Assembly: GCA_009760855.2 (NCBI GenBank)
Contig: WPIO01000112.1
Span: 551,501-615,500, forward strand
DNA from: Cristatella mucedo
Taxonomy: Eukaryota > Bryozoa > Phylactolaemata > Cristatellidae
Direction: 5' to 3'
Length of the DNA stretch: 64,000 bases
Shown: positions 10,790 to 22,124 of the stretch, one piece after another
How the letters are laid out: every line of letters begins with the position of its first letter
Position numbering within the stretch: position 1 is the first letter of the stretch
Translations under genes and position numbers: made by a program
The notes under the pieces: generated by a model
The model's input: the letters and a program-made list of their open reading frames with translations, nothing else
The model's database searches: none
Told to the model about the DNA's origin: nothing

Positions 10790-12030
10790 CAGTGCTGGTG
10801 CGACAGTGCCCTAGGAGCATTCCGCTTGCTCTACAGGCGTCAGATAAGAAGATACTCGCTGAGATGCTGGACGATGGCATCGTAGAGTGATCGGCAAGTC
10901 CGTGGGCATCACCTTGAGTGATTATTGGAAGGCCCTCAGATTACCTGGGAATTTGCGTAGATTATTGCAAACTCAATGAGGTCACTGTGAGGACAGCTAT
11001 CCATTGCCATATCACACAGGGATGCTGGACCATTTTCACAAAGCCAAGATCTTTAGATGTTTAGCAGCCACAGGATGAAATCCGGTTAAAGCCAAATTGA
11101 AGTTGCTGAAGCGGATAGAACGAAAACGGCGTTTGCATCATCCTGTGGTCTATGCCAGCATTGCCCTGTGCCATTCGGACTCAGAAATGCCCCTGAGGCA
11201 TTTCAACGAGCCGTCGATGAACTTTTTTGTGTAATTGACACAGAAGAAGTATTGGCACACATCGACGACTTCATTTTTTCAACAAAATTGGGACGAACAT
11301 ATGGCTGGCCTTGATTGAGTTATAAGCCTGTTCAGGTTATCTGGGCTTCAACTCTATGGAAGAAAGTGTGGCTTTTTCCGACAGCAGGCTGGCTGTTTTC
11401 CCGGAACACGTCGTGTCTGCATGGAGCATTAGACCGATGCGACAAAAAGTGCCAGTCATCCACGACTGGAGAGTACTTAAGGATGCTGACAAACTGCCCA
11501 GCTTCCTGTGGCTTGTAGGCTTTTATCGAGAGTCCAGCCCAGACAACAAGCTGATTTCCGCTGTCCCGCGTGACCAACTGAAGCAGTTCGAGTGGTCCGC
11601 GGAATGTACAGCAGCCTTAGAACAAAATCTGAAGAGCTGCTCATGCGGCGCTCAAGGTCCCAAAGCCAGACCTTCCGCTCGTCGTCATCACTTGTGATGC
11701 TTCCGTAGTAGCGGGCTGGCTTTGTCCTGGAGCAGCGTGAGGAGCATCGGCCGGTGGCATTCGGAGGGCAAAAGCTGAATGCAGGAAAGGCGAAATACTT
11801 GGCCACCGATCTGGAGTGCGCAGCAGCAGTACGGAGGCACAGCAGGTGCGCTGGAAACTACTTGCTGGGCACTACGTTTGCCCCCCCCCTGTACACGGAT
11901 CACTAGGCGGTCAAAGGGCTACTCGTTGAGAAGAACGCAGAAGAAATCGCTGGCCGTCTGTGGGTTTGGGCCTACAAGTTGTATGAGTTTTACTTCAAAA
12001 AGTTCAACAAACCTGGCAAGGCTTGTTCCC
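10790..12030 (+). pseudogene. Remains of Ty3/gypsy reverse transcriptase and RNase H
   Basis: Fragments in changing frames are diagnostic. 'LAEMLDDGIVE' and 'SPWASP' (about 10860-10910) and 'CVDYCKLNEVTV' (about 10955-10990) are the N-terminal RT blocks. 'FGLRNAPEAFQRAVDELF' (about 11170-11230) is the palm block, and the YLDD-equivalent region near 11255 reads 'AHIDDFIFS', keeping both Asp. The connection block (11356-11550) contains 'HVVSAWSIRPM' and 'FLWLVGFYRESSP'. RNase H-like pieces follow (about 11680-12030), starting at 'ITCDASVVAGW'. Stops and frame changes occur throughout, so no functional protein is encoded. Confidence 0.85.
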
Positions 12031-12299
12031 GGTGCTTTAAGCTAGGCACCACATTGCGTCGTAGCTACAACTTTGCATTATTAATTCTCAGTCGAAGATA
12101 AGATAAGCAAGCGCACGATCAGAATTCTGATTTGATTGTTTTACATTCGGTGCGAATCTAAAGAAAGCTTTCTTCTGGCGCGCTTCCCCACGGCGATGCT
12201 ACCCAGAATTTCCATGGACGCAGCAATAGGGCTGCTGTAGCTGGACTGCATGTAGACTGCACTCGAATAGTGTTGCTCCCGGCACTTTAACGGACTGAA

Positions 12300-12800
12300 C
12301 TGAGTGATCGACATGACACTCCAGCTGCAGGGCGTCGTGGTACGGAGATGAGTCTATTCACGATTTACGAGCGGTTCTTCTGATTGGGAATGAAGAAGGA
12401 CGGCGACGATTGGTAAAGTCTTGTGTGACTTGTCAGAAGCTCGACCGCCAGCTCGGAAGCAAAAGGCTCCACATTGGTCAGATACCGACACCAAGGAAGC
12501 CATTTTTAGTTTGTCTTTTAGAACTTAAGTGCTACCTTCTGGAAAGTTCAGACGCACTTACGCATCGTATTTTTGTCGACGACTATTTCTCGAAGTAAAT
12601 CGTCACTGTCCCTCTACCGAACAATCTCGGAGTGACGGTGACGGAAGTTTTCGCCAGCAATTTTGTGCTCGTCGACGGTGTCTCGAACAGCATGTAAGCG
12701 ACAAAATTTGCCGAGTTTGAGTCGAAACTACTGCGAGAAGTCTGCCAACTGCTTTTCGCTGAAAAGAAGCTGAAATTAGCTTCGCATAGCTCAAATTCTA
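12300..12800 (+). pseudogene. Remains of Ty3/gypsy integrase
   Basis: A zinc-binding region is visible as 'KSCVTCQKLDRQ' near 12416-12455 (the CxxC half of the HHCC motif), followed by a proline-containing linker. The first catalytic strand of the core is readable as 'FVDDYFSK' at about 12573-12596, which ends in a stop. Later core sequence is fragmentary. It follows the RNase H remains in the expected order. Confidence 0.7.
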
Positions 12801-12839
12801 ATTCCACGTAGCATTTCACTGCGGACGCACATAATTTCA

Positions 12840-14240
12840 ATCCTTTGTGAGCGTTCAGTGTCGAGCAATACTTGGCAATTGACAGCATTGGCCCGGGCAT
12901 ATACTGCTATCAATTATGATCCTTCACAAATCGCCAGAAAGTGGCTTGGTCACGCTCGCTCCAACTTTTCTTGTGTAGCACAGCGCATTGTAATAAAAGT
13001 GCAACCGCATCATTTCAACCAATCTCGCGAGCACAATTGCGAGCAATTAATGGCAGTCGCCAGTGATGTCCCGGGCCAGTACATAACTATTGACAAATAG
13101 ACCATAAATCACCTACGCGAAGCTCCTATTTTTATTGGATTTAAATTTCACATCATTTAAAGTGAAACCTTGGAATTTTCAAGCTATTTCGTTCGTCAAT
13201 CGTCGGTCATGAATGGCAACGGTGGTCAGCAATGGTCGGGTTCAATGCCGCAATCCGTGGGTAATCGACAAGAAATTGGCTGCACGTAACTGTAATACTC
13301 ATTAAACCTAACATGTCTTTTTTCGCGCACCTAATTTGAACCTGTTGTGCACATTTAATCGACGGCAATGCATTGCAATCAAAAGCAATATCCCGGGAAA
13401 ATACGAGCATCCAATGTAATCCGTCGCAAATTGCCGGAAAGTGGCTGGGCTAAGCTCCAACTTTTCTTGGGTATTACGGCACACTGTACTAAAAGGGCAA
13501 ACACATCCTTTCAAACAATCGAACACGTTCAATCATTAATAATATATGGCAATCGACAATAATGGCCTGGCTAACACTACAATACGTCAGAAATACTTTA
13601 GAAATCGCTAGGTAAAGCACCAATTCTCGCTCTACGTGGCGTTTAACTATGCGCGCACATAATTTCAAACCATTTGGGGCGTTGAATATTGAACATAGCT
13701 CAGTAATTGACGGTGATATCTCGGTGATCATGGCAGTCTGCAACGGTCCGTGACAACAAGACATTAAGCATCTCCTTGTTGCTCTTTACTGCAATTTGGT
13801 AATTATTTAACAATTATTATATATTAGTTATTGCAACCCCGGGAATACTATTGTTAATGCTTGCTCTCGTACATTACTTTGCAAGCAAGACAATGGCCGT
13901 CGCCAATACCGCAAACTACTGTAATCAGCCGAAAACTGACCACAAATATATTGTGCGAAGGTGCAATTTAGATTGGGTATTATATCGCACTGCTTTTAAA
14001 GTGCGGCTGCGGCATTTGAACCCAGTGGGTGCGGGAAATCTCCAAATACGCACAGCGACCGATTGCAATGGATAGGCCCAATTCTGAAATTCATTACAAG
14101 CTAGTGAAAATTGTCCACAAATTGGCTATACGAAGATACAATCAAGTAATTGCATAATTGCACATGAAGTTTCAGATCTATGAAGGTAATCCGAAAATGT
14201 CCACGTAATTTTGCACATTAACTTTCGGGCATTGCACAGC
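12840..14240 (+). repeat. Array of divergent tandem units, direct orientation
   Basis: Degenerate units of roughly 180-250 bases share words such as 'tggcaatcgac' or 'gcaattgac', 'aatccgtcgcaaattg', 'gaaagtggct', 'aagctccaacttttcttg' and 'gcacataatttcaa'. Copies are recognisable near 12860, 13060, 13240, 13410, 13550, 13880 and 14100. The same words occur in reverse complement at 16.1-17.08 kb. Unit borders are approximate because divergence is high. Confidence 0.6.
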
Positions 14241-14356
14241 ATGCAACGTGTCGTGCTTTTCCTATTTGGCTTTGCTCGAACTTCAGGACCATACTCTGCT
14301 TGTCAAAACCACCGCTACTGTTCTTTAGTCGTGTTCACAAATAGGTAGGAGACTTA

Positions 14357-14854
14357 AGCCTGGTTTAGATGAGAGTCTTGCTTCTTACCAACTCGGAGTC
14401 TTACTGTGGTCTTCCGGTTTGTAGGAGGTTTAGGCGGCAGTCTGGCTTTAAGTCTTGCTTCTTACTCGCTCCGCCCACTGAGCGTTCATGGGATAGCAAA
14501 AATGGTTTTCTACCGCCTCGCTTCGCTGACGCAATTACCGATAGAACGAAACCTATCCGCTATAGCCTTTATCACTCGCCGCCTCAAAATCTGATTCTTC
14601 AACTCCGAACTCAGTGTGCACCATAGCCAGAGACTCGACAGAAGCGCATCAATGACTGCACTGGTCAAGTCGTCGGCCATTCCTTGCTAAGCAACGCAGT
14701 AGGCGCAGCATGAACGGCGTCTGTGATTGGTTTGGCTGCTGAGTCTTCGCAAAGTCTTCCCTACATCTGGATCAGCCTCGTGGTATTGGTGACGTATACA
14801 CCCGAAGACTCGGAGTTGAAAGGAAGAAAAGACTCTCCTCATCTAAACCAGGCC
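14357..14854. mobile_element. 498-bp MITE with terminal inverted repeats and TTA target duplication (PIF/Harbinger-like)
   Basis: The left end reads agcctggtttagatga and the right end is tcatctaaaccaggcc, its reverse complement apart from the outermost base. With small gaps the similarity extends about 45 bases inward (gagtcttgcttctt and aactcggagtc against gactcggagttgaaagg and aagaaaagactctc). TTA flanks both sides (14354-14356 and 14855-14857). Trinucleotide TTA/TAA duplications are typical of PIF/Harbinger elements. No transposase ORF is inside, so it is non-autonomous. It lies between the two oppositely oriented arrays. Confidence 0.85.
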
Positions 14855-14857
14855 TTA

Positions 14858-15760
14858 GTGTTCTTGTAACTGTCAGGAACAGTCACTTGAAAGCACGTTT
14901 ATCAAACTGCGTTTCTTTTAACATACACCTGGCGACACAGGATCACTGTCGCAGACAAAATCAGTAGATTGTCTGAACACTAGGCATAAACAGTGCTTGC
15001 GCGCTGAGCATTACTCGCATCCTCACAGCTTAGGTTACATTTGAAGATGGATCATCATTATAGCGGCAGGCACGTTCATTCTACCGTCGTCTTGGAAATT
15101 ATGTTGCCATGGTTTTATTCGAGAACTACAATTTCATCTTTAGCGACTGCGATCTCTTCATTCTACCATCGTCTTTGAAAGTATGTTGCCATGGTTTAAA
15201 TCGAGAATTACAATTTCACCTTTAGCGACTGCAATCTCTTGGTCAAGCAAGCTTCATTTCTAGCATGGTTTCCGGCCTACACACGGAGGGGGAGGAGGCT
15301 TTCGAAGAGGCAGAGAATAATCTGCGGACAGAGTGACCTCTGATCGACGATTCTGCATTCAAGTCCGAAAGAAGCTCGCTATCATCTGCCACTGCTGGTC
15401 GACGGCGTCCGTGGAGTTGCGCAAATATGGCCGCTGGCGAAAGTTACCGTAGCTGGTTTAGTTGGATTATCTGCCAGCGCTTGGCTGCTGCACCTGGCTC
15501 GGGCACAGGCCGGTATTGTTCCTCTGGTGTAACCCGCCGGTGAACAGTTGGCATTTAGTCAATACTCGCTTCACCCCGTAACAGCTCCGAGCTCCAAGTA
15601 GATGTATTGGCGAGCATTTACCTGTCCACTTTGGTGCAGTGCAACATGCAGTTAAAATGTGACTATCGCCCGCCTGGTTTGTGTTTATTCGTTCGTGGAT
15701 TTTGGCTTTTTGATGCTGCTTTACATTCGAGTGATGGCCGGGCCGTATACCGGTCATTAA
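14858..15760. other. Spacer between the inverted arrays, no recognised gene
   Basis: Apart from the 82-bp duplication at 15075-15240 the stretch holds only short ORFs without recognisable domains. A purine-rich run (acggagggggaggagg) lies near 15283. Confidence 0.45.
15075..15240 (+). repeat. 82-bp tandem duplication
   Basis: Copy 1 starts at 15075 with ttcattctaccgtcgtc and copy 2 at 15157 with ttcattctaccatcgtc. Both run through 'atgttgccatggttt' and 'tttagcgactg' to 'atctctt'. The copies differ at about ten positions. Confidence 0.93.
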
Positions 15761-15761
15761 T

Positions 15762-15840
15762 TATAATAATGCGTTTGATATAGCGCCCTCAGTGAACAAA
15801 ATCTCTTTCTAGCCTCTTTACACTTCGCAGACTAAGGGTA
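15762..15840 (-). mobile_element. LINE-A 3' tail (reverse)
   Basis: On + it reads ATAATAATGCGTTTGATA, then AGCGCCCTCAGTGAAC, then ATCTCTTTCTAG: the complement of the LINE-A terminal hairpin preceded by its ATT-type tail. Confidence 0.8.
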
Positions 15841-16129
15841 TGCCCTGAACCTAGTTTTAGAACCTGAGCATAGTTTTCCGCCTCGAGTGGACAATGGGGT
15901 GCACGGGAAAAAATCTTCAAAAAGTGCGCACTTGCCGAGAACGAACTTGCTTCTTGCTTGAAGAAGCTGCGTGTTTCATTCGAAATGAATACTATGGAAA
16001 GCGCAATTGCAATTGGAGCTGTACAGGTCAATTTCCTTGTCTTTGCCGAATGATTATAGTCGCTTTCGGCATTAACCTGAGCTACTCAGATCGATTGCTG
16101 TACATTCTCTGACAATTATTACGTAAAAT

Positions 16130-17084
16130 TCTTTACGAAATTTACATTCACTCTTCAAGCGTGCACTGTCATATGCAATGAGAGTTGGATCTTCGCATAG
16201 CCTATTGGTGAACGATTTGCGACGGATTGCATGAGATTTCGCTATTTGTAGGGGGCATCACAAGCCACTCCAATGCAGCGTCAGCTAGCAGACATGAGCA
16301 ATACAATGTCTAGGGTACACCATAAAATAAATAAGCTGCAACAAGAAGTCCAACTGACAGCTTCACACAGCTGCTTTTCGCCTACTGTTAACGGTTTCCC
16401 GTATTTGCTCGGGCTATCCCCTTTGACTTGCAATGACTGCCAGATATTAAATGCCCACGCTAGGTTGGAAATGTGTGGGCCCGTTGGGAGCTTTAATGTG
16501 GAACAAGAATTTGATATTTTCTCCGCCGATTTCTCATCCATTTGCCACGGATTGTGGTATTTGCCATGGTCTTGTATTGACGACAATTAGCGAGCAAAAC
16601 ACGCTTGAAAATTGCAGTATTTTCACTTTGAACGCGACAAAACGTTGTATGCAATGAGAATTAGAGCTTAGCATTGCCAATATTAGGTTGATTCGCCTCG
16701 GATTGTGGTATTAATTCTGGCCATGCTCTGGATTGCCATACATTACCAGCAATTGTACTCACGCGGTTGGTTGGAATGATGGGGCTGTAAATTAACACGG
16801 TGGGCTGTAACACGTAGAGATTTTGAAGGCCTTGGCCCAGCCAATTTACAGCGATTTGGGACGGAACAGAAAAGATAGCCGTATTTTCCCGAGCCATTAC
16901 TGTCAATTGCCATGGATTGCTCGAGATTTAACACCCACAATTGGTTGAAATTATATGCGTGCACACTAAGATAATAACTGTTACAAAAATTAGAACTTCG
17001 CACAGTTAGTTTCTTGTCGATTTGCCACTGATTGGGGTATTGTCTCCGGCCATTGCGGCCGGTTGCCGTTCATTTCCGGCAAAT
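16130..17084 (-). repeat. Array of divergent tandem units, inverted orientation
   Basis: This carries the reverse complements of the words seen at 12.84-14.24 kb: 'gatttgcgacggattgca' (16211), 'gcatagccta', 'tttgccacggattg' (16541), 'tcgcctcggattgtgg' (16691), 'atttgccactgattgggg' (17021) and 'aattgccatggattgctc' (16905). The array ends where a LINE-A copy begins with an (AAT)n run at 17086. Unit limits are approximate. Confidence 0.6.
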
Positions 17085-17085
17085 A

Positions 17086-19150
17086 ACAATAATAATAATA
17101 ATAATAATAATGCACTTGATAAAGCGCCCTCAGAGAACTCAATCTCTTTTTAGGCAATTTAAATTTTCTGCAAAGTGAAATGCAATTGAATGGTAAGTAA
17201 GATCATGCTTGAAAAACAAACAAAATGAATAATATGGTTAGGGGTGACATGCACAGGGTCAGCATGCAAATGTGGTTAGTGGCAGCATGCACAGTGTCAG
17301 CAGGCGTAAGCACATAAAGGACAAATCAAAGGGACCCACTAAATGCTGTCCTAAATAGGTGTGTTTTTTCATTTTTTTTAAATGTGGTCAAGTCAGGGGA
17401 TGTCATGATGTAAGTCGCGAGGGAGTTCCAGGCTTTGGGACCATCCGAGCTAAATGTACGGCCTCCAAAGCATTCGAGGTTTGTAAGAGGTATTTGTAAA
17501 CTGTTAGATTCCGAAAAGTGGGCGGTAAGATGCTTGGCCTGGTGGGGGAGTATATCTGAGAGATAGGCTGGAGCCAATGAATGAAGGGACCTAAAAGTGA
17601 GCGACAAAACCTCGAAGTCAATTCGTTGATTGACTGGTAGCTAGTGCAGGTCGGCGAGAAGTGGTGGGATGTGGCAACTGTGACGCTCACGACAGACAAG
17701 CCTAGCTGCGGAGTTTTGCACCAGCTGTAAGCGCCTGATTGCACATGCCGGTAGGCCGACAAGCAGCGAGTTACAGAAGTCAAGGCGGGATGTCACAAAT
17801 GTATGGAACAACTTAGATGTGATATCCTTATCTAAACAAGCCCGAATTTTAGCAATGTTATGTAGCTGAAAATAGGCAGACTTGACTGTGGAGCTGATGT
17901 GGTCGTCTAACGAAAGTTCAATTTGGAACAAGACACCTAGATTTCGTGCAGATTCAACAGTAAGATATGCTGGCTGAGCTGATTATGAGCGTCAGCCTTT
18001 CCAATTTCCGAATCACACTTGGTTTGCTCATTACTAGTAAGTTAGTTTTATCATCATTTAATTTTAAGAAAATTTGCTGCCATCCATGTTCGAATGTCGT
18101 CAATACATGCAGCAAGTGAGTTTAGAGAATTTGAGGTGCTCGAAGGCTGGGAGGGATCAAAGCAAAGGTACAACTGAGTGTCATCCACATAGAAATGAAA
18201 GCCTAGATTGTGCTTGGCAATTATATCAGCAAGAGGGAGAGTATAAACAGTGAAAAGAACCGGACCTAGCACGGAGCCCTGATACCCAGGTACCCCATAT
18301 TTCAGAGGTATCTCAGATGACCTTTGTCCATTCATGTCAATACTCTGGAGTCACCCAATGAGATATGATCTGAACCATTGCAGAGCAGTGCCAGTGATGA
18401 TGACAGACATGACCCAGACGAGATGAGAAGTGCTCTTGAAGAACTTTGTGATCGATGGTATCAAAAGCTGCCGAAAGATCGAGCAAAACAAGCAGAGACA
18501 CTCTACCTATGTCTGCATTCCTATGTAGGTCGTTGTAAACCCTAAGCAATGCTGATTCTGGGGTGTAATTAGCTCTAAAGCCAGATTGGAATTTACCAGC
18601 AAGGTTTGAAGTTTCAATATATCAGTTCAACTGGTCCACCGCGACTCGTTCCAGTGTCTTTGATAGAAATGGTAGAAGGGAGACTGGGCGGTAGTTGCTC
18701 AAGTTCTCTTGGTCTAGTGTCGCTTTCTTGAAAGTGGCCTGACTACAGCTTTTTTGAAAGGTGTTGGGATATGACCTGAGGCTAATGACATATTAATGAC
18801 GTTAGTTACGCATGGCTGCAGCAGATCAATGCAACGGAGGAGCAGGACAGTAGGAATAGGGTCCAAAGGACTTGTTGTCTTTTTGATTTGCTATGGAAGC
18901 ACAGGTGTAAATAATAGTGTATTTGATATTTAAAAGCTGTGATATTTAAAAGCTGGATACACTTGTCCACATGGAACAGCATGTCTCTTTCTTTGTCGTT
19001 GAATGGTTCGTTGAGAAGCTGTATATTCCCGCGGATGGCTGGCTACTCCTAATGAAACTCCAGCTGTGCTCTGCTCTGTTGAATAATCTGTAGAGATTTC
19101 TCCACGGTTCTGTCACAGCTCATCTACGAATTTCTGCAACAACCTCGGTT
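17086..19150 (-). mobile_element. LINE-A (CR1/L2-like) copy, longest of its family here
   Basis: On the minus strand, from 5' to 3': an RT N-terminal part near 18600-18750, 'LLVLLDLSAAFDTIDH' (about 18460-18510, RT motif A), 'QGSVLGPVLFTVYTLPL' (about 18220-18280, RT motif B), 'LGFHFYVDDTQLYL' (about 18170-18210, motif C with both catalytic Asp), then the C-terminal block 'DFCNSLLVGLP' to 'THLFRTAFSGSL' (17326-17790), the 3' UTR, the terminal hairpin and an (ATT)n tail at 17086-17111. Several frameshifts and a small insertion before motif B break the ORF. Upstream of about 18800 the match fades. The endonuclease domain is not seen. Confidence 0.9.
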
Positions 19151-19367
19151 GCTTCATTTTAATCGGGGTATAAGGTATGCTTGTGCCCTATCACAACAAC
19201 AACGTTATCAGTATCGCTGACCTCGGTACGCCCACACCAATCTTTTCCGGAACACCCACGTGAAATACTTACACGTGCAAGAACTCGGTCTCTACTTAGT
19301 CTGCATCCATTACGTAAAAGTTAATCATTTGTTTCTTCTGACAAACGGTTTTTCCCTATGACAACAC
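19151..19367. other. Flank of the LTR element, nothing recognised
   Basis: Short stretch between the LINE copy and the LTR. No ORF or repeat identified. Confidence 0.4.
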
Positions 19368-20101
19368 TGTTACATTTAGTCGTCCTCACGGCGTTGCTCG
19401 CTACGACACTCTGGCTTCCGCTGACGCCTCCGCGTGGCTCCTCTCCCCCTAGGGAAATCAGTTGACCGCTGCCGCAGCGTTCTCGCACCACGTCACTCGC
19501 CGCCGGGCATGCTGGGTGCATACAAAAACGCTCAAGGAGCGATACAGTCAGTCCGCCCTCGATGACGGGTTAGAGAGAGCCACTCTACATCGCTGGGACC
19601 GCGAAACTACAACGACTGACTGCAAATAGAAGCTTAATTAATAGATACTGCCAGTCCGCCATGACACATTTTTTCTCATTTATACTCAGAAACCGTTAAT
19701 GACTAACAATTTATACTCATTCTCTCTCTATCTTCTTCGCAGATTTATTATTTTCTCATAGCGCATACTAATTGTATAAGCAACTCGATCGAATCATTAC
19801 AAAGTTTTCTCAACCGTCCCAATTTCGTCACTTGGATTTCTCGCTCTTGTCGACGCGCTTTTGTCTTTCGCGCTTTCTTTGGCACCCGCTTGAAGCGGAT
19901 TGAGGCACGTGCCTCCGTCGTGGCAGCCCATTCGCATGAATGCACGTGAGCGCAAGCGCGCGGAATTCGGTGGCTAATGAAGTTGACAGTACATTGCACG
20001 ATTCGGTCAAAATCTGAGCTCGGCGCAGCCGATTTTCCGTCAATTTTGGCACCATTAGAGTGGATTGCGATGAATTGGGGTAGTTCCTCGAACCCGTAAC
20101 A
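19368..20101 (+). mobile_element. Long terminal repeat (734 bp) of an LTR retroelement
   Basis: Begins TGTTAC and ends GTAACA, a perfect 6-bp terminal inverted repeat with the canonical TG...CA ends. The sequence after it (ttcggtgtcagcagtg, 20102-20117) resembles the tRNA primer-binding sequence TGGTGTCAG... of many Ty3/gypsy and related elements. This makes it a 5' LTR on the + strand. No second copy of the LTR was noticed in the window, so the element is either truncated or interrupted. Confidence 0.65.
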
Positions 20102-20117
20102 TTCGGTGTCAGCAGTG
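20102..20117 (+). other. Primer-binding-site-like motif
   Basis: The sequence directly after the LTR end contains GGTGTCAGCAGTG, close to the common element primer site with consensus TGGTGTCAGAAGTG. The position supports the LTR call. Confidence 0.55.
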
Positions 20118-20560
20118 TTTGATAATTGGTTGTCTTTGCTAGACTCGCCGCTTTCGACTCTGTTGGTTAACGTTGAACCTGATAGATGGAGTTCTTTCTT
20201 CGCGTGGGCTTCGAGCTACGTACGGAATACGACTGCGGGACTTTGAGCGACGAAGTAGCTGCTTGCTACACAAAACTTCGGTCCTCAGAAAAATCCCCAG
20301 CTGAACTTTTGCGAATTGTCATGCATTGCTTAGCAAAAAATGAAGCAAATTGGCGTACCGCATTTTTCCTTCCTTACGCGAATTATGAGTAAATGATCGG
20401 GTCGTGGATATCCCGAGGCAGAGACGGCCGAACAGCACATTGCAGCCACTAAACGTACTTTTCTTGAGAGTATGTATACTAAAAGTAGAGATATGTCAAG
20501 GTCTGAAACAGCAGTCAGCAATATTCAACTTATCATTTTTAATCTAGAAGATATCAAGGG
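20118..20560 (+). pseudogene. Gag-position ORF fragment after the LTR
   Basis: A 68-codon frame (20186-20392) starts shortly after the primer site, where gag normally begins, and soon stops. I do not recognise conserved gag motifs in it; the assignment rests on position only. Confidence 0.3.
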
Positions 20561-21670
20561 TGATTAAGTGACCAATGTAGCAGAGATGCAAGCCATTGTT
20601 TTGAGCTCCACATAATTAAATTGGAAAACCCAATATCCGGCTTGAGAAGGCAGAGATAGTGATTTTAGGCGAGAGCTTAGAAGTGGTTGCCGACACCATG
20701 TGGGGGTCTGGTACCTTGGCCTTGATTGACGATTTGAGATGCAAAGTGGTCATTCTTCCAGAGCCGGTTATAGCCACTGTGGAGCTTGTGACCGTTGTTT
20801 AACTTGTTTCGAGATCGCTCGAAATGAGACCCGTTTAAATTTATGAACTCCTACATGCTGCTTTCTCTCACTGCGATCCTACTACTGACGACGTCTGCGC
20901 CACAAGTACAAGTCACGTGATGTGACGACAGCCAACCATTGCTACTTGCCAGACGTGGGACCTTATTTTGGCAATGTTCAATGTAGGGACAACGCTATAT
21001 GTTGCATGACGCGGCTGCACGGTGAGGGTGAAGACTATCTGTCTATTTCGCAAGCTCTACGCATTCTTGGCGACTAATTTTTCTATTTTTGGTGATTTGA
21101 GCTCGCGCGTCGTTATATCCGCGTGCCTTCCTCAGGGATAATGTCATCGAATATGCAATCTGGGAAGTGCGGGGTCATCACCTTTGATTACGCGAACTAT
21201 CGCCGAGCGGCTACGACCGTGCTACGGTTGCTGAATTGGCATGTCGTACGAGGAAATGCACTGGCCTTCTTGCTCGCTTGCTCGATTTACAGTAACTCGA
21301 CCGTTCACTGCGTTTCGAAAGTCTGCCAGTGGGTGTGTGTATATAGGAGACGTTGGACACCGGACGATGCGTATCATACCCCACAGATTAACTGAACTAT
21401 TAACTGAACTATACTAATTTGTGCTAGAGCTCGAGGGGACGGCGAAGCCGAACGTTGATACAATTGCTGGTTCTTAGGCTTTTTTATTATGGTCGAGATT
21501 GCGGCCTTGATTTAAGGAGGAGGTAGTGAAACAAACAGCAGCTCCAGCTAAACCAGCCAGATTGAGGCATACGATCATTCTTCGCGATAATGCGATTATG
21601 CGATAATCTATGGCCGAGGCGCTATACAAGCCGGCGCGACGAGACGGGTAGTCATGGAGCAGGCCACCAC
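20561..21670. other. Unassigned, possibly internal remains of the LTR element
   Basis: Short interrupted frames only. No reverse transcriptase, protease or integrase motif was recognised, so continuity with the LTR to the left is a guess. Confidence 0.3.
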
Positions 21671-21674
21671 TAAC

Positions 21675-21800
21675 CATTCGACAGCATGCTTCCTTTGCAG
21701 CCTCTTTAAAGTGCCTAGAAAAAGAGATTAAGTTCTTTGATGGTGCTAGACAATATACTGTATATATAGTATACTATTATTGTTATTATTACTGTAGGCA
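21675..21800 (+). mobile_element. LINE-A 3' tail, degenerate
   Basis: 'gcttcctttgcagcctctttaaagtgcctag', split by substitutions, then 'aaaagagattaagttcttt' and an ATT/TAT-rich end match the LINE-A terminal hairpin block. Confidence 0.65.
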
Positions 21801-22124
21801 GGAGTTGCGTTTCTATACTTGGCGTTGGCTTCGGAGCCGATTTGTGCTCTATGCCACAGAGACGCGCCGATGTACGTCATGGCCACTGCTAAATGCATGT
21901 ATGCACCTGCTGCTGTCAAATGCATTTTTCTGCATTATGGATACGGACTCGATGCGTTAAGGTAGGGGGCGCTCTTCGTCGCTGCCGCGTTCCTGCTACT
22001 TCCGGCATGTGTGCGTGCACTGGTGCAGCACCTGCAAGTCGCTAGCTGCACCGCAAGGCTCAGGCGTCGCCAATATTGGTCATGCTAAGTCGGCTGAGAC
22101 TAGCTCCTTAAGGAGCGCAGGCCG

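Larger units (their letters stand above)
10055..12800 (+). mobile_element. Decayed Ty3/gypsy-type LTR retrotransposon
   Basis: From left to right: a primer-binding-like motif (TGGTGACCCCGGCGG, 10055-10069) with an ATG at 10072, a short unrecognised gag-position stretch, then a pol region in the usual Ty3/gypsy order of reverse transcriptase, RNase H and integrase. The pol region is broken by many frameshifts and stops. No matching pair of LTRs was identified, so the outer limits are guesses. This is an old, non-functional insertion. Confidence 0.75.
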
